From contig JAZGUH010000186.1 of NCBI GenBank assembly GCA_037893225.1, positions 434,001-498,000 on the forward strand: a stretch of 64,000 bases of DNA, read 5' to 3'. This stretch comes from Hippasteria phrygiana. Lineage: Eukaryota; Echinodermata; Asteroidea; Valvatida; Goniasteridae. Shown in pieces: positions 33,310 to 45,887 of the stretch (position 1 is the first letter of the stretch; every line of letters starts with the position of its first letter). The position numbers and the translations under genes are program-made. The notes beneath the pieces are model-generated. The model saw only the letters and a list, made by a program, of their open reading frames with translations. It ran no database searches and had not been told where the DNA came from.

Positions 33310-35570
33310 ATCACACACAGTTGTGAGTGTAGCAACAGTACTGCAGTTATAATGAGTAATAATCATCCTTTGTTAAACAGAAAAACTTCTGATGTGCTAC
33401 ACTAAGCTGTGTGTGTGGCAGCGGTGTTCAACAGTTTTAGTGAGTGATGAACGTCATACCTTATTGTACAAGACTGGTGATGTGCCACACTGAACTGTTA
33501 CAGAAGGACTGGTGATGTGCCACACTGAGCTGTGAGTGTGGTAACAGTGTTCCAGAGTATAGTGAGTGATAGACGTCATACCTTATTGTACAGGACTGGT
33601 GATGTGCAACACACAACTGTTACAGAAGGACTGGTGATGTGGCAACAGTGTTCCAGAGTATAGTGAGTGATAGACGTCATACCTTATCGTACAGGACTGG
33701 TGATGTGCCACACTGAACTGTGAGTGTGGTAACAGTGTTCCAGAGTATAGTGAGTGATAGACGTCGTACCTTATTGTACAGGACTAGTGATGTGCCACAC
33801 TGAACTGTTACAGCGGTGTTGCACAGTTATAATGAGTGATGGTCAGTATCCCTTGTTGAACTGAAAGAATGGTAATGTGCCACACTGAGTTGTGAGTGGG
33901 GCAGCGGTATTGCATAGTTATAATGAGTGATGGTCATTATCCCTTGTTAAACAGAAGGACTGGTGATGTGCCACACTGAGCTGTGAGTGGGGCAGCAGTA
34001 TTCCACAGTTATAATGAGTGATGGTCATCATCCCTTGTTGAACAGAAGGACTGGTAATGTGCCACACTGAGCTGTGAGTGTGGCAGCAGTGTTCCACAGT
34101 TATAATGAGTGATGGTCATCATCCCTTGTTGAACAGAAGGACTGGTAATGTGCCACACTGATGAGCTGTGAGTGTGGCAGCGGTGTTGCAGTTATAATGA
34201 GTGATGGTCATTATCCCTTGTTGAACAGAAGGACTGGTGATGTGCCACACTGAGCTATGAGTGTGATAACAGTGTTCCAGAGTATAGTGAGTGATAGACG
34301 TCATACCTTATTGTACAGGACTGGTGATGTGCAACACACAACTGTTACAGAACGACTGGTGATATGCCACACTGAGCTGTGAGTGTGGCAACAGTGTTCT
34401 AGAGTATAGTTAGTGATAGACGTCATACCTTATTGTACAGGACTAGTGATGTGCCACACTGAACTGTTACAGCGGTGTTGCACAGTTATAATGAGTGATG
34501 GTCATCATCCCTTGTTGAACAGAAGGACTGCTAATGTGCCACACTGATGAGCTGTGAGTGTGGCAGCGGTGTTGTACAGTTACAGTGAGTGATGGTCGCC
34601 ATCCCTTGTTGAACAGAAGGACTGGTAATGTGCCACACTGAGCTGTGAGTCTGGCAGCAGTGTTCCACAGTTATAATGAGTGATGGTCATCATCCCTTGT
34701 TGAACAGAAGGACTGGTAATGTGCCACACTGAGCTGTGAGTGGGGCAGCAGTGTTCCACAGTTATAATGAGTGATGGTCATCATCCCTTGTTGAACAGAA
34801 GGACTGGTGATGTGCCACACTGAGCTGTGAGTGGGGCAGCAGTGTTCCACAGTTATAATGAGTGATGGTCATCATCCCTTGTTGAACAGAAGGACTGGTA
34901 ATGTGCCACACTGAGCTGTGAGTGGGGCAGCTGTGTTCCACAGTTATAATGAGTGATGGTCATCATCCCTTGTTGAACAGAAGGACTGGTGATGTGCCAC
35001 ACTGAGTTGTGAGTGGGGCAGCGGTATTGCATAGTTATAATGAGTGATGGTCATTATCCCTTGTTAAACAGAAGGACTGGTGATGTGCCACACTGAGCTG
35101 TGAGTGTGGCAGCAGTATTCCACAGTTATAATGAGTGATGGTCATCATCCCTTGTTGAACAGAAGGACTGGTGATGTGCCACACTCAGCTGTGAGTGTGG
35201 CAGCACTATTCCACAGTTATAATGAGTGATGGTCATCATCCCTTGTTGAACAGAAGGACTGGTAATGTGCCACACTGAGCTGTGAGTGGGGCAGCAGTAT
35301 TCCACAGTTATAATGAGTGATGGTCATCATCCTTTGTTGAACAGAAGGACTGGTAATGTGCCACACTCAGCTGTGAGTGTGGCAGCAGTATTCCACAGTT
35401 ATAATGAGTGATGGTCATCATCCCTTGTTGAACAGAAGGACTGGTAATGTGCCACACTAAGCTACGAGTGTGGCAGCGATGTTCCACAGTTACAGTGACG
35501 GATGGTTGCCATTCCTTGTTGAACAGAAGGACTGGTGATGTGCCACACTCAGCTGTGACTGTGGCATTTC
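33310..35570. repeat. 91-bp minisatellite array, about 24 copies
   Basis: The unit reads CAGAAGGACTGGTRATGTGC, CACACTGAGCTGTGAGTG, GGCAGCAGTGTTCCACAGTT, ATAATGAGTGATGGTCATCA, TCCCTTGTTGAA. Copies at the left are more diverged (variants with TACCTTATTGTACAGGACTGG), while those from about 34600 on are nearly uniform. The array lies downstream of the Helentron 2 stop codon, where Helentron-derived non-autonomous elements are known to carry tandem repeats. Confidence 0.9.
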
Positions 35571-35639
35571 ATTGTTCCTCCATATGAAACAGATGCAATA
35601 TTACTATTAATAACAGATGTACCAGTTTTGTTCACAATC

Positions 35640-36045
35640 GTTTGTTTTATCCTTATTTACTGTGATATTTCATCTTTGTTTAACGTACTATTTCATCCTT
35701 GTTGTTTACCATGCTATTTCATCATTCCCATTTACCATGCTATTTCATCGTTGTGGTTTACCATGCTATTTCTTCCTTGTTCACCATGCTACCGGTATTT
35801 CATCCTTGTTTGACAAGCTATTTCATCCTTCTTGTTTATCATGCTATTTTATCCTTGTTCACCGTGCTATTTCATCCTTTTTGTTTACCATGCTATTGCA
35901 TTTGTGTAGTTTACCATACTTTTTTATTTGTCTTGTTTAGCATAGTATTTCATCCTTGTTTACCATTCTATTTTGTCCTTTTTGTTAACTACACTATTTC
36001 ATCTTATTTGTTTACAATACTATTTCATTCATATTGTTTACGATT
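35640..36045. repeat. About 30-bp degenerate tandem repeat
   Basis: Repeated TGCTATTTCATCCTTGTT and GTTTACCATGCTATTTCATC motifs, over ten imperfect copies, reaching almost to the Helentron 2 stop codon. Open frames across it are an effect of the repeat. Confidence 0.8.
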
Positions 36046-36113
36046 TTCTTTTTGGAAGGCCAACAACATTAAACAGTACACAATTGGTAAAATAATTTAA
36101 TTTATAAAAAAAA

Positions 36114-39100
36114 TCAGAACTGAACAATGACTGCTTCATGGTAACTATAATATGTTGGACAAATTTCAATGTTAATAGTATCTATGTTCCTAACATAAAC
36201 ATGATCAAGCAAAGTACCTCTTTCAGTTGTGGCATCACCTACACACTGCTTATATCCATGACTAGACATCAGTTTACCGACAGAAGATTCCTTGTGCATA
36301 ATATCTTCATTAAAATCACCCATTACAATGCACTTGTTTGAAATCTTATGTAGCTCATTTAGCAACATTTGGAGAATCTCAAGAAATTCATGCAGTGTGT
36401 ATGATGCAGGTCGATAAATTATAACAACAGCTAATGACACATTTGAAATTATCTGAAATGCAATATACTCAAGATTATGGATTGGTAAATTTAGCCTGCT
36501 GAAGACTTTCTCCTTTTTGCCACACACAGCTACACCTCCATGGCACTGATCTTTCAACATACATGCAAGACGGCTGGTGTTATCATATGACATACATCTT
36601 GGCTGATGATACCATTTACAATCATTCATATCCATATCACAACTGAAGTCTCTATCAGTCCATGTTTCTGTCAAACACATGAAATCACATGACATCATTT
36701 CATTATTATTTTTCAAATCCATGAAATGTGCACTGAGGCCTTGAATATTATGCATAGCAATACATGTGCTATAACTTTTGTGAAACTTTATTTCATTTGT
36801 ATCACTCTCATTATTATTCTCGTTAATAAACGGTAACATTTTATTCATTGCCTTAGCCACACCTTCATTACAATAAATATATTTTTCATCGAACCCTTCT
36901 ATCACAAGGCCATTCAGTGATACCACTCTGCTCAAACTAACATAAGCTTGTCCTGCTGAAAATGTATGCTCCAAACATACAACTGCCTTTTTTGTGGTCA
37001 TTCCTTGCACCTTGTGAGCTGTACATGCCCAAGCTAACTTGAGAGGGAACTGATGCCGTACACACTGGTTAGTCACATTTTCTTCTACCATTTCAATACA
37101 AACTGCATCGCTACGATCAACAGATGACTGTTTTTTCAACTTTAACCCAACATGCTCATCGTCAAATTTAACTTTCACACACTTTGGAGATTGCTGATTA
37201 GGTAATGTCACTATGTCACAGACAGTTCCAAACACTCCATTAACAAGTCCATCAGATACATCAAGATTCCTTGTAAGCATTACTCTAGCACCAACTCCAA
37301 GCCATAGTAACTCAGGTAAATTAGTATATGAGGATTTCTTGACTGATTTCCCTGCCGGTTTCATTTTCCCACTTTTTGGATCTTTCTGGAAATCTTTAGC
37401 AAGAACAGATACACATTCAGAACACTTTGCATAAAGAGTTTGTGTATTATACTGATCGACTTGTTTATTGCAAGGGTAAATATGCACAGCATCAGTCCAA
37501 TTTTCTCCAGTTTCACGTGATTTTAACAGTCTGATATCATTATCTTGCAAATGTTCCCTTTTCCTTCTTATTCGTAACCTATTTAAGACTTCAGCAAACT
37601 GTGCATCTTCCTTTTGCCTCATAATCTCAGTCAGTTCCACTTTCACAAAGTTATCATTCCACAAATCACCTGTAACAACAGTCTGGTACAAAGATTTTCC
37701 TTTCACTGGGGGCAACTGATAAAAATCACCAACTGCAAGTATGCTCACATTTCCAAAACAATTATGGTTACGCGATTGCTTGACCTGTCGTAGACGCCCA
37801 TGAATGTAAAACAATATTTTTGGATCCACCATTGAAATCTCATCAACAATTAGAATCTGTAGTTGTCTTAATTTATTCCTTAATGTATTGATCTTCTCTT
37901 CACCAAGTGGTTGATATGGCAATTTAACATTTATTCCTATTGACAAAGCACTGTGAATTGTGGCACCATGGATATTATATGCTGCAACGCCTGTAGGAGC
38001 TGTCAGTAGTACTGATACATCATCAGGATTCTCCATCATTGTGGCAAAAAGCCTTGTTGCTTCATAGTAAATACATTTGATCAAATGACTTTTTCCAGTA
38101 CCAGCTCCGCCTGTCACAAATACATGAAATGGTTCTGGATTTTTTCCATTAACTTTCTCCAAGCACCACTGTCTGATTTTGTAGAAAACTTTCTTTTGTT
38201 TTGCATTTAAACACCTCAACAAATTCATTGCTTCTTGTTTGGATACATTTAATGCGTGTGGTTCAATATTACATTTCACATCATTGTCTTTCTTTGATTT
38301 CAAATCAGGAATCTCAAACTCATTGTCACTATCTTCAATTTCTGGTTGGTGCTGCCTTTTACATTCAAGTCTGTCCTTTTCAGTTTCTGGAGCTATCAAT
38401 GCCCAAGCATCTTCTTGTGGACCAAATTTATTTAATAATTCCTCAGCTTCATCCACTGATTCAGCATTAGCTTCATACAATGCCCGATTACTTTCAACAA
38501 TATTCATTACAGATTGCAGCAAACCTCTCAACCGAACAACACCATTTTGATAAAATTGCTCATAAGTTTCGAACTGCTCTGGTTTGAGCTGAGCATCAAT
38601 ACGATAAGGAAGGTATAACTGCAATATACTCTGATAGTACTTCTCAGGATATTTTGCAACTGAAAATCTTGGAAATCGTATGACTGCAGGATCAGTTCGA
38701 CTACGTTTCTGTATGTGGCCTAAACCATTCTTCAATTCATACACCTGTGAACGACTTGTCTTAGCCATGTTGTTGTATATTACTCTATAATCAGAACAAA
38801 ATGTAGCTAAGCACATTGTTTCAAATTCATCAATATTTGGTCTTGCCAAGTACCTATCAACTCTACTGGTCATCCAAATACTATCATCATCACAGTCATC
38901 ATTGCATCTATTTTGAATAACACTAAGTGGCAAGCTCATTTTAATTGGATTTTCACCAACCGGTATAAATTCTACTTTCCTTGATCCTTCTTTCAATCTC
39001 AAATTACAGACACGATAAACTGCTTCTTGTGCCGATACTTCACGATTATGCAAATACACACAACCAATTTCCTTCATACTCTGTCTGGCATCCAAGTTTC

Positions 39101-42100
39101 CTTTCTCTGCCTCAGCTTGAGCCTGTGATAATAATACGCCCATTTCACGTTCAGCTTTAGACATGTAGGATACTACATAAGCAACACAAGCATAAGCATC
39201 ACAAATGTACTGAATATCCATGTTTGCATTCCAACATCTCATTAGAGCAGGGTTGTACAAATTAACCCAAGCATCTTGTGGCTTTCTCTTATGTATGATA
39301 CTGGCCTTGCTGCTTAAAACATCATTAGCTTTCTCAAAGTCAGCTTGTGTTACATTTATGCTTGCAAACAATTCACTGGTTGTCATATGTTCATTCTCAC
39401 TTTTCTGTATTGCAGTCCATATTGACTGAAGTAACTCCTTGGCATCATTCCTTTCCTGAGTGTCCTTTTCATCCACCTTTTTCTTATCTGTTGGCATATC
39501 AGGCTCTGTAATAAATGTTCGTTCAGATGGAGGTCTCGGGAAATTAAATCTGCATTCAGTACGTTTCTTTTTACATGACTTAGAATGTCTTCTGCTGTGT
39601 AATTGCACATGACTGATGATTTCATTTAATTCTTCATCTTCTTCTTTTGATGGTAATTTGCAACTAATGTATTTGTCAATGAACTGAATGACATCTTCGT
39701 TACTGTCACTTTCCAATTTTGGTGCATTTTCTATCCAGAAGAGACAATGTGTATGAGGAGATCCTCTTTGCTGAAATTCCACTCTGTAAAAATAGTCTTT
39801 GACTTTTCCAATTGGTTCAGCTCTGGACAAAATTACATCTTTCAGAAATGTGTGAAATCGTTGATCAAACATTCTTGCAGCAGTTACAGGATTACTTCTC
39901 AATATTGTACATTTCTCATTCCAGTCCAAATCTTTCACATCTCTAGAATCTCCTTGCTGTCTTAAAATTGTATTGATTACTTCAGGCCATCTCATGTCTG
40001 CTGCAGAAAATGAACAAAACCATGTAGGTATTCCTAGCTGTCTGATCATTGCCAAAACATCTTTCTGTGTTGCTTGCCAATATGGGGGTGTACCACGAAT
40101 TGGTTTCAAGAATTTATATCCACTGTCTGACTTCAAAATATCATTCAACTGGTCTCTGTCATTGATCATTGAAGCATTTACATTTTCTCCACTACGCATT
40201 TTACCAGAACCTTTACGTAATGCGATAGAAACACTAGACATCACTTTCTGAATCTCTGACAAGTACTGAGCATAAAAAATGTATTGCGTATTCTTGGCAA
40301 ATCTATTATCAACATTCATTAATCGGTTATGCATGTATCTACACAGAGTTAAATTCACATCACGATCCTCATCAAATGTAGGTTGACCTGTTGGAAATAA
40401 TGCCGGAAAGCATTTTGCCTCATTGCCTTTTTCCATTAATATTCTGATTGGACTATTGCCTTCACAAGGTGCAACACAAAGCACATCATCAAAATACTGA
40501 TCAAGAATTTCCTGTCCTAAATTAATTGGCTGAAGACAACTGTCTAATGCTATGCCACGTAAACGATCATCCTCTGTTTCCTCATCACTGTTATCCATGT
40601 CATCATTTATTTCCACTTTTTCTTTTTCTTTAACATCACTTTCATGTTGATCTATTTCATCATTATCTTCATCACACACTGGATTGTCCCAATCAGTGTT
40701 TATTTCGATATCATGGTACCACTTATTGTTATGTTTAAGGTAAGATAAGGCACTCTCAACGTATTCTTTATTCACAAACTGATACTGATAATATCCTTTA
40801 TAAATTAATTTCCTCTTCAGCTTTACACGAATCATTTGATTTTCATTTTCAGCTCTCGGTAATACTTTAACTGTATCTGTTATATTTGACGGTACACATA
40901 CAACTGGGCCTCGTACACCATGTTGTCCTCCTTTAGGTAGTGCAATCATTTTCATGAAGGACACATTTCTAGCAATTAGATGTTCTTCTAATGTGTTCAA
41001 ACAAGCCAATTCTTCCGGGATGTCTATTAGGATTAAATTATTCACATTTGCCTCACCAGGTACTCTATTAGCAAGTAATTTCCTATGACATGTATAACAA
41101 ATCCACAAACATGATCTGCTTGATTCTCTAATCAGACACTTTAATTGACACTTTTTACTGCAAGTATGCAGATATTTTTCAGTAATACACTTCTCGTTTT
41201 TATACTTCAACTTATTACATTTTAAGACTTGTTTCTTAAACAGAAGTTTCTGACATGAAGCACACACGTATTCTGGTCCTTTAGATATGTCTGCTTTAAA
41301 TTGGTTTGTGACAAAACATATACTACGTCTTTTTTCTTTCTTATTTACAGTACGTGTACGATTCATCATTGCAATTTTTTCACGATACACATTAACCCTC
41401 TTGTATTTTTCTTTTCCATACTTGATTAAGTTTCTCCTATACTTTGTATCACTGCGGTACTTGCATTTCTGAAAATGTAACAATTTCATCCTGTACGAAA
41501 CAATACATCGGTATTTCTTTTTGATATTTGCAATCAGCTTATTTCTATATGAAACATTGTCATGGTATTTACATTGAACTCTACGTATTTCCTTTTTTCT
41601 ATAATCAGCATCTTCATGATATTTTGTTTTATACTTGATTACTAGCCTTTCTCTATATTCAGCATTATCCATGTACTTTCTTTTTCCACTATTTATTAGC
41701 CTTTCTCTATATTCAGCATTTTTCATGTACTTTCTTTTCCCACTATTTATCAGCCTTTTTCTGTATTCAGCATTATCCAGGTACTTTCTTTTTTCAATGT
41801 TAATTTTCTTTTCTCTATACTCTGCATTATGAAGGTACTTTGCCTTACCGTGATTTATTATACTTTCTCTATATTTAGCATTTTTGTGATACCTTGTTTT
41901 CACAGAATTTTTTTTTTTTTCTGCATTTTTATATAAATCATAGCTTCTTCTTTGAGCCTCCAATCTTTCTGTTTGAAAGTTGATGTCACTGTGATACTTT
42001 ATGTACAATGATTTCTTCTTCCTGTCTGCATTTTTTTGGTAATGCTTCTGGTTATACATTTTCTTTTTTTGTCTATCTTTATCATTGCAATATTTTACAT

Positions 42101-44548
42101 TTTTCAACTTCTCATCTACAATTTTTGAATTGCTTGACCTACATTTTTTCGGATCTTTACAATTAGATTTAGATTTTTGCATTTCTTTGCTATCCATGAC
42201 AACCTCAATAATTTTGTTTGCATACTTTTCCTTTGCTTTTTCTCTTCTCATTTTATTTTGTAATGTTATATTAGTACGTTTTCGCTTTTTACTTTTCAAA
42301 TCTTTATTTTCTGGCTTCATGGTCTCAAAACTCACTTCATTCTCATATTTCAATTCTACCTTCTTATCACTTAATGCTATTTTCAGACAAGAATCTGTTT
42401 GTAATGCTTCTTCTGCATGTCCTTTTTCTTGTCCTTTAGCAGATTGTCTTACTGATTCATGAACCGTCAACACAACATCATAGTGAATTCTTTGTGTATG
42501 GTACAAGTAAATTGCTTCATCTAATTTTACAACCTCTCTCTCAAAGGTACTTGCTGAGAAAACATACCAGTTATTACCATCTTCATATGTGTATATGTCT
42601 GCACGTAGCATGTGTGCCATCGCCATGATTTCAACCTCTGTAGCCCACGTTCCACAATCAAACAATCTTTGCCTCATGACATATTCTTCCACATTAACAA
42701 ACCCTTGTCGCAGGAAGCCATTGAATTTATCTCGATTTTTCAACAGATGATTCACAGTTGCCATTCTTAACTGCATATGATTTTTTTCAGTTCCCGACAC
42801 AGCAAATGAAATAGCCCTGAAAAAGCAGTTGCCATCACCTTTAATTTTCTTCACTGAATTAGGTCGTCCCATCTCTTCACAATTATCTGAAATTTCATTA
42901 CGGTCCAGAGATACATGGCCCATTCGATGATGTCTACACAGTGAATTCCTGCTACCATATGTCAACGGAACAAACTTAAAACCCTGTGTTTGTGTCACTC
43001 TCTCGATTTCTACATCACTGCCTCCATCTGATTTATTATTGCAACTCATTCCATACAAACTGCCTTTGTTGTCTTCCTTCATATTATTTGGCATATAACT
43101 ACGTGTACTTGACAAGCCACTACAACAACCACGCAATACTCTAGAATCAGTACTGTCTCCATCTATGTCTTTATTATGCTCACTGTTCCCTAATAACAAA
43201 TGTCCTGTCTCCTGTATAGTACCATCAGCATCCTGCCTTACCTCATCATCTAACCACACTGATGCACCTGTAATTTCAAACTGCTCACTGTTAGATAAAT
43301 TCATAGATCTTGCCAAATCAGTACAGTACCTGTATACATCTTGCCATGCTGTGACACGTTTGAGCAAACTTCGTCCTTCACTGACCTGACAACCTTGCTG
43401 ATTTCTAGAGTGAGAATCAAAGATATAATACATCTCATCTTGAGCAATCACAACAAATGTATTTCCATGGAAAGTTATGAAACATGCATGGTATTGCTCA
43501 AGAGTCTGCTGTAAGGCACGATTCATTGGTATATCAAATTCAGATAAATTACACTCCTCTCCAAACGAACCACATACAGCATCATGGAACTCCATATTGA
43601 AATGATGATTGTGTAGATCTAGCTCATTTGGCAATTCAGTCACTAACAAATAGTCATGATGGACCGTAGAACTCTGAGATAAATGACCATACAACTCATT
43701 TCCAGTATTTAATACACTATCCATATCATCAGAGGTCCAGTTTCTTAATTTCTTCAACCTACTCATTAACATACTACTCAATCCATTTGGTACACATTGT
43801 TTGCCACTGTAACATCCAAACTTATGATGACCTTGATGACAAGTACCCTGAATAATAAATTCTTTCAATGTTACACTTGTTTCATCTGTTTTATATCCTT
43901 TACTCTCTACGCATACAGTTGCAGGCAATTCTTCTTTCCTTGTCTCTGATTGATATGTTCCTTGTAGCAATTTTCTATCTGTAGTACATTGTACATTATC
44001 ATCTTCTTCCTCATTGTTATCTGCCATTATTTTTTTATATGCTTTCGATTTCATTTCACACCTTCCAGTACTCGGTGACAGTTGTCTCTTTCTACTTCTA
44101 ACTCTACGTGATCTTTTTTGTGACTCCAAACCATGACTACCATTACCATCATTTTTATCTGACTGCAAACTATCTGCATTCTTTCCCTTTCCAACGGGTC
44201 TTGCCGTATCATCTGTATTACTTTTTTCATCAGTTCTGCCTTTTTTGCTTCTCAAAGAATATCCTCCTGTCTGTTTCCTTGATAAATCTATCTGGCCTTT
44301 ACTTCTCAACCTAGTGCAACATGTTCCTTTGTCAGTCCTATTTACTTCACTTACATGTACACAGTTTGTTCCATTTCTTTTGATGTCATTTCTTCTGGAA
44401 GTTCTATCTACACAGTTCTGCATAACTACATTGTCATCAGTGCATGTCTCTTCCACAGTCAACTCGTACATATTCTTATCTGTAGGAATGCCAAGATCAT
44501 ATAAAAACGACTGACAGTAAGTAGTCTTGCCACATTTACAACACAACC
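36114..44548 (-). CDS. Helentron 2 protein, main part: PHD end, USP, OTU, Rep, Pif1 helicase, EEP
   Basis: Starts at the last zinc pair of the PHD finger (WLCCKCGK). Then: USP-like domain of the herpesvirus tegument type (QGTCHQGHHKF, GKQC near 43800, FDSH near 43415); OTU protease (GDGNCFFRAIS near 42825, HYDVV near 42480); 18-residue basic repeats; Cys-rich zinc region (CASCQKLLF, CYTCHRKLL); Rep with HTH in QRGSPHTHCLFW (near 39755) and YVVSYMSK (near 39170); Pif1 helicase with GGAGTGKS (near 38105), LIVDEISMVD (near 37845), GDFYQLPP and YVSLSRV (near 36940); EEP endonuclease with CLTETW, IIYRPAS, GDFNEDI (near 36315), DHVYVRN and SYHEAV. All catalytic residues I can check are present. It is a replication-initiator nuclease-helicase for rolling-circle transposition. 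Confidence 0.93.
41390..41930 (-). repeat. 18-residue basic coding repeats in Helentron 2
   Basis: About ten diverged units of the form KYMDNAEYRERLINSGKR. They have the same period and position as the homogeneous array in Helentron 1, so the repeat is an old part of the protein. Confidence 0.75.
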
Positions 44549-44558
44549 ATGTTACTGA
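44549..44558. repeat. Penelope target-site duplication ATGTTACTGA, left copy
   Basis: Matches 48971-48980. The left boundary is slightly ambiguous because the element itself starts with ACTGAAG-like sequence (microhomology). Confidence 0.8.
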
Positions 44559-44561
44559 AGT

Positions 44562-45683
44562 ATAACTTGGTTGCCAGGGGCCACAGCTCCCGCCAAGTTC
44601 AACGTGCTATCGCCAGAGCCAAATCTATCACCAGAGATTTTGCGCTCAAGAAAAAGACACCTAGCACTAATGCCGACCCCAAGATTCCCTTGGTCACCAC
44701 CTTTCATCCTAGTCTCCCTCCCCTTCGTAAAATAACTAATGACAACCATCATATCCTTCATACTTCAGATCGCCTTGCCCGTGCCGCCCCTGACAACCCA
44801 ATATTGGCTTATAGGCGCCCCCGCAATCTACGAGACCTGATTGTTCGAGCCGAGGTCCCCACCTTGGCTGCATCCCCTCCCATACAGCATGGTACTTTTA
44901 AGTGCGATTCCAGGTGTGTTGTTTGCCAGACTCACATGCAGGAGTCTGACTCCTTTTCTGGCCATTCATCTGGAACTACTCACAGAACCAATGGCAACAT
45001 TACTTGCAACACCTCTAATGTCATATATCTCATTTCTTGCAGGGTTTGTGGTATCCAGTATGTCGGGGAGACCAAGAACACGCTCAAGAAGCGTTTCTAT
45101 GGCCATCGATCGACTGTAAACACCAAGAAAATTGACACCCCTGTTGGTCATCACTTCAACTTGCCTAACCATTCCATTTCTGATATGATTCTACAGGGCA
45201 TAGAATCACTTTTCCACCGCAAGGACTCAGTTCGCCTCAGCCGAGAGAAAGTTTGGATGAAACGTCTTCGGACTATTCAACCACATGGTCTAAACATCCA
45301 GGAAGGGAATGATTAACTTTTAATTTTTCCCCCATTGTCATTTGTTTACAGATTATCCTCCTGGCAAACCCTCTTGGGGTCTCTTGGCCAAATGGGGTTG
45401 TCTTACCATTTCCTGTTTATCTTTGCCACTAACCACATTCCTTTGTCCAATTCCCCAGCTTCAACCTTCATCCTAATCCCTCCCCGCATTCATCCTTACC
45501 CAAACCTCTCTCTTTGATGTTTACCCACTGCCATGCTCCCTTGCATCCCTCTTTTGTGTTTCTCCACCCACCCCCTCATGCATGTGTGTTCCCTACATGT
45601 TTGTTTCTTGTACTCTGTCATTTGCCTTTGAGAAAGAACTTGCTTAAGTTCGAAACGTCAGGCCAGCTAATTTTTTGATTTGT
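44562..45683 (+). repeat. Left pseudo-LTR (5'-truncated Penelope copy)
   Basis: Corresponds base for base to 47848-48969 (constant offset 3,286). It encodes the C-terminal 248 or so residues of the element protein, including the GIY-YIG domain, with no start of its own, followed by the 3' untranslated end. Confidence 0.9.
45624..45663 (+). ncRNA. Degenerate hammerhead-ribozyme motif, left copy
   Basis: Same sequence as 48910-48949; see that entry. Confidence 0.45.
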
Positions 45684-45887
45684 ATATTTCAGGTCCATTC
45701 AGTCAGTCAGCAGTTTGCAGCAGTTTTATTCATTTTCATATTAATACCTTTCTGTTGCAGTATCCCTTCGTGGTGATCCTCCTTTCTGACTTGTATATCT
45801 TGTTTTGTCTTCTTGTTCAAGTGTTTTTTATGTTGTAATAACCACATCATTTTATCCCCTCTACAGACATGAGCAGCACCATCTGTA

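Noticed and set aside
33310..35570. CRISPR-like appearance of regularly spaced repeats
   Set aside because: Units are contiguous 91-bp minisatellite copies without unique spacers, in animal DNA.
44570..45316. Separate 255-codon gene
   Set aside because: It is the truncated C-terminal copy of the Penelope protein in the left pseudo-LTR.
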